Shown: piece by piece, positions 43,301 to 52,300 of the stretch | Position numbering within the stretch: position 1 is the first letter of the stretch | Layout of the letters: each line of letters begins with the position of its first letter | Assembly: GCA_963691775.1 (NCBI GenBank) | Contig: OY829369.1 | Coordinates: 744,001 to 808,000 of the forward strand | Length of the DNA stretch: 64,000 nucleotides | Direction of reading: 5' to 3' | DNA from: JAZBPO01 sp963691775 | GTDB taxonomy: Bacteria > Pseudomonadota > Gammaproteobacteria > Pseudomonadales > Azotimanducaceae | Position numbers and translations under genes: made by a program | The notes under the pieces: model-generated | The model's input: only the letters and a program-made list of their open reading frames with translations | The model's database searches: none | Told to the model about the DNA's origin: nothing

Positions 43301-46300
43301 TTGGGCCCGCAATCGAATTCGCACCGCCTGTGAGCGACAGCGTGTAGTCCTCGGCGGTGGTCGTCAGACCCGTGTCGATGTTCGTGTTGCCCCGGAACGC
43401 GACCGTGCCCGTCGTGTCCGTCAGCGTGACCGTCTGCGCATCCAACGTGGACTCGAACGTCGTCCCGCCCGATTGCGTCACCGTCAGCTGATCCAGCTCA
43501 TTGCCGTCAGCACCGATGGCACCTGTGGCCGTCACCGCACCGGTCGTGTTCAAGATCAGCGTTTCTGCGCCGGCGCCTCCGTTGTCGCCCAGGACACCCG
43601 CCAACGAAATCGTGTTCGCGATACCCGTACCGACCGTCAACTGCGCGGCGTCTGTCAGATCAACGTCAGCAAGCGTGATGGCGCCCGTCGATGTACCACC
43701 AACAAGCGAAGTGCCCGATATCGCAAGGTTGCTATCCGCATCCCCCAGCGAAATCGCAGCCGTGCCCGCCGCCGTCACCGTGCCGTTGAGGTTCACGACG
43801 CTCGGTGCGGCCGCCGTCACGCCACCCGTGAAGTTCAGCACGTCACCGCCGTCACCCAGGGTAAGCGCGCCGCTGTTGTTGAAGGTGGACGCGGACGTAC
43901 CAGCGATGGTGTTCGTCGCGCCCGTGAGCGAGACGGAATACGGGTTCACCTGCGAGACGAGTGCGGTATCGACCGTCAGGTCGCCTTGCACGGCGATCGT
44001 TCCGCTCGTGTCGGTGAGCGTCAGCGTGTTGGCGTTCACCGCACCGCTGAACGTCGTGGAGCCGGAATCCAGGATCGTGAGGTCGCCACCGTTGGCGAGA
44101 CCCGCGACCGCGACCGTACCTGCAGACCCGCCATCGAGCGTAAGCGCGAACGCGTCGTTGCTCGTGATCGTCCCCGCCGTGAGCGCCGCGCCGTCCGAAT
44201 CCAGCGCCGTGTCGGCGATCAGCGTCGCGTTGCCGAGGATCATCCCGGCCGGTGCCGTGATGTTGCCGCCGAGCGTGACCAGGCCCGTGACCGCCGTCGT
44301 CGACACGCCGCCGGTGAAGGTGGAGCCGATCGTCGACGCACCATTCTGCAGGTCGCCGTTGTTGTCGAACGCGACCGCATTCGTGATGGCAAGGCCGCCG
44401 ATCAAATCAAGGGTGAACAGATCGTTTACGCCGTCGGCGCCCGCATTGTTGGTCGTGAGCGTGTCCGCGGTAAGGTCGCTGCTGAACGTGTAGGTCCCGT
44501 TCTGCGTGCCGCTCAGGTCGACGGACGTCGCATCGGAGCTGTTCGTGACCGTGAGGCCGCTAGCATCGATCAGGCTGAGCGCACCAACGCCGGAGAACGA
44601 GTCCAGCGCCACCGCCCCACCGTTGCCATCGAGTACCAGATCGAAGGTCGCGCCGGTGATCGCACCGGTGGTGAGTGCGCCAGTGCCGGCCGCGTCCAGC
44701 GTGCTGTTGCCGGCCAGCGTGGTCGCGCCGAGCGTGATCGCGGTATCGCCGGCCGTCTGCACCGTGCCGTTCACAATGGTGCTAGCCGGATTGGACGCGT
44801 TGCCCGCCGTCGTGAGGCCACCCGAGAAGGTCAACGAGTCGCCGCCGTTGCCCAGCGTCACCGTACCCGTATTGAGGAAGTCGACCGCTTGCGTGACCGC
44901 CGTCGTCGCGCCGTTCAACTCGACCGAGTAGGCGCGCCCGAAAGTGACCAGATCGTCGACGTCCAGCATGCCATCGATCGAAACCGTGCCCGTGGAGCCG
45001 GCCGTATCTTCCTGCAGCGAGAGCGTGAACGCGGATGCACCGTCGGTGATCGCGCCCGTGGAAATAGCGGCGGAACCGGATACCAGCGTGGTGTTCGCTC
45101 CGAGCGTCGCGCCGATCAGATCCATGACCCGGGAGTCGGTGCGGATCGTACCCGCCAGGTTCAGGCTGCTCGGACCGTTGCGCGTATCGAGGCCGCCGTT
45201 GAAGTCGAATACGTCGGAAGACGCATCGCCGAGCACCAGAGCGCCGCCGTTCGTGAAATCCATGTCGGCCGCGAGCGTCGCGCCGCCGAGGAGCGAGAGA
45301 TCGAAGGCCGCAGTGCCCGTGACCAGCGCATTGACGGTCAAGGCGCCGTTGATCGTTACAGCGCCCGTGGAACCGGCATTGTTGTCCTGCACCTGGAGCG
45401 TGAAGTTGTTCGCGCCATCAGTGACGTTCGCGAGCTGAATCGCCCCGGAACCCGACAGCAACGTGGTGTTCGCATCGAGCATGACCGTGCCGGCCGCGGG
45501 TGTCGCCGCGGCGCCCACGCCAAGGGTGATGCCGTCGTCACTTGTCTGAATCGTGCCGCCGGTCGAGACCGTGCCCGCCGTCGCCGTGACGCCGCCGTTG
45601 AACGTGAGCGCGTCACCAGAGGTATCGCCAAGCGCAGTATTGCCGGTGTTCGTGAAGCTCACCGCATTCGTGATCGTGCCGCCGCCGAGCAGCGACACGC
45701 CGTAGGCCTGTGCACCGGTGGTGAGGGCTGCAACCGTGACGTCGCCGAGGATGCTCACGTCGCCGGTGCCGCCGGCCGACTGGAGATTCAGCGTCTGCCC
45801 AGCACCGGCAACGGAGGCCACGTTGATCGCACCAGTGCCGGAATTCAGCGTCGCCGTATCGGTGAGCGTCGTCGCACCGAGATCGAGCTGGCCTGCGCCC
45901 GTGGTCAGGAGCGTACCGGCGAGCGACGTGCCACCCCCCGCCGATTGCGAATCGAAGCCGCCCGTGAACTGGGTGCTCGTGCTGTCGATCGTCACCGTAC
46001 CGATGTTGGCGAGCGTGGTATCGCCAGCGACGGTGTTGTTCGCACCAGTGAACGCCAGATTGTACGGCTGCGACGCCGTAGCGAGCTGTGTCGAGATCGT
46101 CGTGTCGCCGTTGAACGCGATCGTGCCGGTCGTGTCCGTCAGCGTGACAATGGACGCAGCAACGCCACCGGCGAAGGTGGCGCCGGCCGAATCGATCACC
46201 GTCAGGTCGCCATCGCCCGCCAGAGAGGCAACGTTGATCGTGCCCGTGTCCAGTGCATCGAGCGTGAGCGCGAAGCCGGCGCTCGTGACGTCGCCGATGG

Positions 46301-49300
46301 CTACGTTGCCGCCGGCCGAGTCGACCGCGACGTCACCCGTCAGCGTGGTAGCACTGTTGAAGTCGATGTCGGCACCGGTCGTGGTGACATCACCGGCCGT
46401 CGAGATGCCCGTCGTACCTGTAAGGCTGACCGCACCCGCTGCCGAGAGGTCACCCGCGGCGGCAATCGTAAGCGCGCCCGTGTCGGCATTCAGCGTAACC
46501 ACGCCCGTGCCGGCCGTCGCCGCGATGCCGGCATCCAATGCGATCGCATCCGTCGTGATCGACACGTCACCCGTCGCCACCGTGAGACCACCGCCCGTGC
46601 CGATCGTCGTCGTGCCAGTACCCGCCGACTGCGTGAAGGACGCCGCATCGAACGTCGAGTCGATACCGACGTTGCTCGCCGACACGATCTGAACGTCGCC
46701 CAGAGACGTTGCACCAACGGCCGCATCGAAGTTGATCGCGCCCGCGCCCGCCGTCAGCGTCAGCGTCTCGGTGTTCGCAGTCGTTCCCGTCAGCGTCGAC
46801 AGGAAGTCGATCTGGCCGCCTGAGCTATCGAGCGCAACGTTCTCCGTCAGCGTCGTCGCACTATTGAACGTGATCGCGTCGGCAGTGGTCATTATGTCGC
46901 CTGCGGTCGAGATGCCACCCGTGCCCGTCAGGCTGACCGCGCCGTCGCTGTCGATGTCGCCGGCGGACGTGAGCGAGAGCGTCGTGCCAGTGGCGTTCAG
47001 CGTGACACCGCCGCCAGCCGCATCGGTCGCCGTGTCGAGAAGCGCTTCGACAGACACCGCACTACCCGAAACGCTGAGCAATCCAGCGGAGCTGATGCCC
47101 TCGGATATCGTGACGTCTGCCGTGGTGCCTGTGATGGTCACCGTGCCGGTTGCATCGATACCGGTCAGCGCGCCGCCCGTGTTGCCGATCTCGAGCGGGC
47201 TCGCGGTGTTGTTGAAGGAGAAGTTCGCGTTCGCGCCCGTCGTAACGGCCGCGAGCTGATCGACGGTGTTGTCCGCGTTCAGCGTGGTCGCCGTAGCAGA
47301 GGTCGTCTCGAGCGTCCTGGCGTTGAACAGGGCCGACTGACTGATGCCGCCCGTCGTCGCTTCGAGAACGAGATCACCGTCGTTGCCGTCGCTGTTGCCG
47401 CCGGCCTCGGTGCCACCGAACAGGGACAGCGTGCTGCCGATCGCGACGTCGCCGGTCCCCGCGGTGAGCGAGATGTCTCCTGCTGAACCACCGTTGCCGT
47501 TGGTGTTGGCAGCCGAGCCGGAAACGTTCAGGTCACCGAAGGCGAGTGCGGCTCCTGCGTCGAGGGTGATCGAGCCGCCCGAGAACCCAGCACCGGCAGC
47601 GGTCGCCGTACCACCGATCGCGTTGATCGTGTTCACGGTGAGCCCACCGGTCGTCGCGATATCGACGCTGCCACCAGCCGTATCGTCTGCGCCGGTGACC
47701 GTGATCGTGATGCCTGCCGAATCGAAGGCGCCGATGTTCGCCGCCCCGCCGCCGTTCGCGACCACACCAAACGCAGTGAGATCGGAGTCGAGGTCGACGG
47801 ACGCAGCTTGATTGAAGGTCACGGTGCCGAGCCGGGTCGTCCCTCCGGCTGCACCGGTCAGCGTCACGGCACCGGTGCCGGCCGTGACCGTCAGGGCTTC
47901 GGTGAACGCACTGGTCGCGTCGACCGTAGAGCCGAAGGTGACGTCACCGCCTCCCGCTCCGGAGCTGAGCTCGACCGAATTGGTAAGCGTCACCGCATCC
48001 GAGAAGCTGATGAGCCCGTCGGCCGTGGTGACGTTGCCCCCAAGGGCGACGGTTCCGCCGGCGTTCGTAGAGAGGCTGTCGATGGCATCCGTGCCACCGA
48101 TCACGCCGGCCAGGGTCGTCACGCCGGTCGAGTTCAGCGTCAGCGCGCTGCCAGTGCCACCGACTCCATCGTCATCGACCGTGCTCGTGAGCGACAGACC
48201 ACCGGTGCTCGTGCTGATCGTAGCGTCACCGTCGAGCGTGAGCGCGCCCAGGGAAAGGTTGTTGTCTGCGGTCGCAAGCGTGCCCGCCAGCTGCGTGGAA
48301 CCGCCGCTGACCGTGAGGCCGCCGTCGAACGCGCCGCCGGCGTCGAACTCCACCGCAAAGCCACCGGCATTGGTGTTCGCGAAGCCGCCCGTGGTGGCGA
48401 TGTCCGGCGCGCTCACGAACACGATACCGTAGTCGCTGCCACCGTTCTGAAGATCGACCGCGTTCGCAGTCAGCACTTCGTTGAACGTGATGGTTCCGGT
48501 GCTGTCGAGCACCTGGAACGTGCCGGAGAGCTCTACCGTTGCGCCGGCCGCGAAGGTGACGCCACCGGAATCCGAAATGATCAGATCGGTGAGGACGTTG
48601 GCAGCACCGCCGGCACCGACCGTGTTGTTGAACTCGATCGTGCCGTCGTTCGAGGCAACCAACGTGAGCGAGGAGTTGGCTGCGCCACTACGAACGATGT
48701 CGTTGAACTGTATTGCCGGCGCACCGCCCCCCGTGTCGGTGAACGTGGTGTCCGCGTCGAGCACGACCGGGGTGTTGAACGTGAGCGTGTTGCCTTCCGC
48801 GAACACGTTGCCGCCGTCGAAGACGACGTCGCCGGCGCCGTTCGTGACGAGAGACGTGATCGCCTGATTCGCACCCGCGCCACCGATGTCTCCGGTGAAT
48901 GTGATGCTGCCACCAGTCCCGACGCTGAGCTGCACCGCTGACGTCGTGCCTCCGGCCCCGTCGTCGAGGATTCCCGTGACGGTCACGGCATTGGTTCCCA
49001 CGGAAAGCGTGGTGTTGGCAGAAACGAGCAAGTCGCCGAAGTCCGTGTTGTTCGCGACCGTCACCGTCCCACCGGCCAACTGCGTCGTCTGGCCGGAAAG
49101 GTCGCCGCCGCCGGTCAATTGCGTACCCGCGAGGTCGACCTGACCCGTGTTCGCGGGTTTGAAGGCCCTCGCGATGCTGCCGCCGGAAATCACGAGGTCG
49201 TAGGTGCCCGCGTTGGCGGTGAACGTGCCGCCGACCGCAACGTCATTGAAGCTGATGGTGGCGCCCGCATCGCCCGTGACCGTGACATCGGACGCGTCGC

Positions 49301-52300
49301 TGACGCCGCTGTCGGTGAAGGCACTGCCCGAAACGAGCGTGAACATACCGATCTGCGCAAAGCCTGCGAGCGAGACTTCTGCGGTGCCCGGATCGATCGA
49401 AAGATCGTCGTCGCTATCCGTACCGGTGATGACGTCGGTGACGGTGATGTTGCCGTCGGTGGTGCCGTCGCTGACAAAAGAAGCCAGGCCATCACCATCC
49501 AGGCCGACCGGGCCCGTGAGGGTGATCGCGCCACCCTCGGTGGTCTGCAGCGTGACGGCAGTGCCGTTCAGATCGATGTCGTCCGCCGTCACTGCAATGT
49601 CGCCCGTCGTGGCAACGTCCGTGAGATCGGCAAGCGAAGCCGAGACCACGGTGAGCGTGGCAAGATCAGTGGTGCCGCCGACGGCGCCGGCGAACGAAAC
49701 TGCGCCCGTGCCAGCCGTCACACCCAGCGCGAAGGCGCCGTCGACCGTATTCGCAAAGGAAACGTCGCCGCCGCCCGCGCCAGTGGTGAGCGCCACATCG
49801 CCGGTGAGGGTGGCAACGTCATTGAAGTCGATCGCGCCACCGTCGGAGGTCGTCACGTCACCGGCCGTCGAGATCCCCGCCGTACCGGACAGCGCTACGT
49901 CGCCCGCGGCAGTGATGTCCCCGCCGGCCGTGATCGTCAGGGCGTTGGTGAAGGCATCGAAGGCAACGCCGCCGCCGGTGTTGCCGACAGTGCCGTTGAC
50001 GGCAACCGTTGCGCCCTTGACCACGAGATCGAAGTCACTGGTCAGGGCGAGACCGGCTGCCAGCACCGTCGCGCTGCTTGTAGTGAGGTCGCCAATCTGG
50101 ACGGTCGTTGCGGACAGGTTGTTCAGCTCGGCCGCGCTGAGCTCCAGCGTGTTCGCGATCAGGTTGGTGTCGTCGGCGACGCCGATGGAGATGGCGTCGG
50201 ATCCGTTGTTGGACACGAGCGTGGTCGTGCTGCCTGAAACCGCGTCGGCGATGCTCATGTTGTCGGCCGTGAAGTCGACGGTCCCCGTACCGGCAGATAC
50301 CGGCTGATTCACAGTGATACCGGCGTCGTCGCCGCCTGCGACGACCGAGACATTGCCGTTGTTAGTAGTGATGCCCGACAGCGCAGACACGCTGGTGATG
50401 TCAACGTCGTCGACGTCCGTGAATGCGAAGGCATCACCGTCGCCGGAGACAGAGGCGCTCAGTGCGTCGACGTCGGATGCGACCGTGCCGAGCTGAACGG
50501 GCCCGCCGCTCTGAATCTCGAGTGCACCCCCGTCGAAGGAAATGGAGCCGATTCCGCCCGCGTCGTCGACGCCGGCCGCCGTCAGCAAGCGCAGGATACC
50601 GACGTTCGTAGGCGCGAGATCGGCGAGCGAGACGCTGATCGATCCAGACGTGGCGGCATTGCCGACGTCGAGCTGCGACGCCGTGATCTGATTGAGTTCG
50701 ACCTGCGAGATCTCGAGGGTGTTCGCTTCGGCATCGGTCGCGGAACCCAGATCGATCGCGTCACCCGCACTCGCGGTGCTCAGCGAAACAGTGCCCGTGT
50801 CCGCGCCGACCGCAGCGCCGAGCATCATGCGATCTGCCGTGAGCGAGATACCCGCCGTTCCCGTGCCGGCGTCGACCGCTTCGTTGAGCGTGAGCGTGTT
50901 GCCGTCGCCTGCCGCGGTCACATCGATCGCGCCGTTGTTCGTTGCGATCCCGGACGTGCCATTGACGGAGCCGACCAGGAGTCCACCGCTCGCGTCGTTG
51001 AACGTGAATGCCTGGTCCGCGTCCGCGACCGCCGTTGCAAGCGTCGCAACCGCATTGCCCCCGGTGAGCGAAACCGCCTCATCCACGTCGACCCGAAGCG
51101 CCCCGACCGAAATGGACCCGGCGCCAGCGTTGTCCGTCACGCCCCCGTCCGAAACGAGTGCGAGCGTCGAAGCAAGGGCGGGAGAAATGGCACTGACGAT
51201 TGTTATCGAGCCTGCGTTGGTCGCGCCGATCTGAAGCGTGGAGGCCGTGACGAGATCGAGCTCGGCGTCGGAAAGCTCTAGCGTGTTCGCGATCGTGTCG
51301 CCGGCCGCACCGAGCGCGATCTCGGTTCCAGCGATAGCTGGCAGGAGTGCTGCTTCGCCCGTACCTGCGTCGATCGACGCATTTATGCTCATCTCTTCCG
51401 CAGACACCGTGGTGTTGCCGCCGCCGGTGCTAATTGCCTCATCGACGGTGAGCACGCCGCTGAAGGAATTCAGGGCGATCGACCCATTGCTCGTGGTGAC
51501 ACCAGACACGCCATCGACCGTGCCGATAACTAAACCGTCGGTGTCCTCGAATACCAGCTGCTCGGTGGGTGTAGTGACCGACGCAGCAAGATTGTCTACG
51601 TCATTGCTGCCCGTGAAGAAGATCTCATCGTCGGCGTCAATACGAAGCTCAGAGACCGACAACGTATCGGTGGAGCTTGCATTTCGCGCACCCGCGTCGG
51701 ATCGCAGAATAAGCGTATTCGCAGTGGTGACAGAGACCGGCGCGGAAACCGTGATCTGTCCTGCATCCGTCGCGCCGATGCGGAGTGTTGTAGCGGTGAC
51801 GAGATCGAGCTCTGCGTCCGACAATTCGAGGGTATCGGCAGTGCCGTCCCCAACCGCGCCAAGATTGATCGCGTCCGCACTCTGATCGGAGCCGAGCGAA
51901 ACCACACCCGTCCCGGCGTTCACGCTCGCAGCGATCGAGATGTCGTCGGCGAACAAGTCGATTGCCGACGATCCCGTGCTGTTCGACAGCGCCCCCGCAA
52001 TGCTCAGCAGGTTCTCATCGCCCCCTGCGGTGAGTTCGATCGCACCGTCGTCCGTGGTGACGGCATCGACGGAGAGCCCGCCGGCTCCCGAGGTCATGAT
52101 CGTGACCGCGCCGCCGACCCCACCGCTCGTATCGATGCTCGCGGCGTCGGCGATCGCGCCGCCCGTCGTGCTGTCGAAGGAGGTCGCGCCGGTGGCCGTG
52201 AACGCACCGCCCCCGGTCGTTACGTCACCGCCGAGCTCGATCGCGCCGGTCACATCATTCAGATCGACGGTTCCGCCACCCGTGGTCAGCGTGCCGCCTG

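Noticed and set aside
21241..46323. CRISPR array or transposon copies as cause of the repeats
   Set aside because: The repeats are kilobase-long, in frame, inside one coding sequence, and have no spacers, terminal inverted repeats or transposase.
43473..46823. Plus-strand open frame of 1116 codons rich in Arg, His and Gln, antisense to tpsA (also 22386-23411, 24612-25553, 34383-36131, 40248-41990)
   Set aside because: The minus-strand tpsA frame has coherent signal peptide, TPS domain and beta repeats. The antisense frames only reflect its biased codons and repeats, lack ribosome sites and have no domain pattern.
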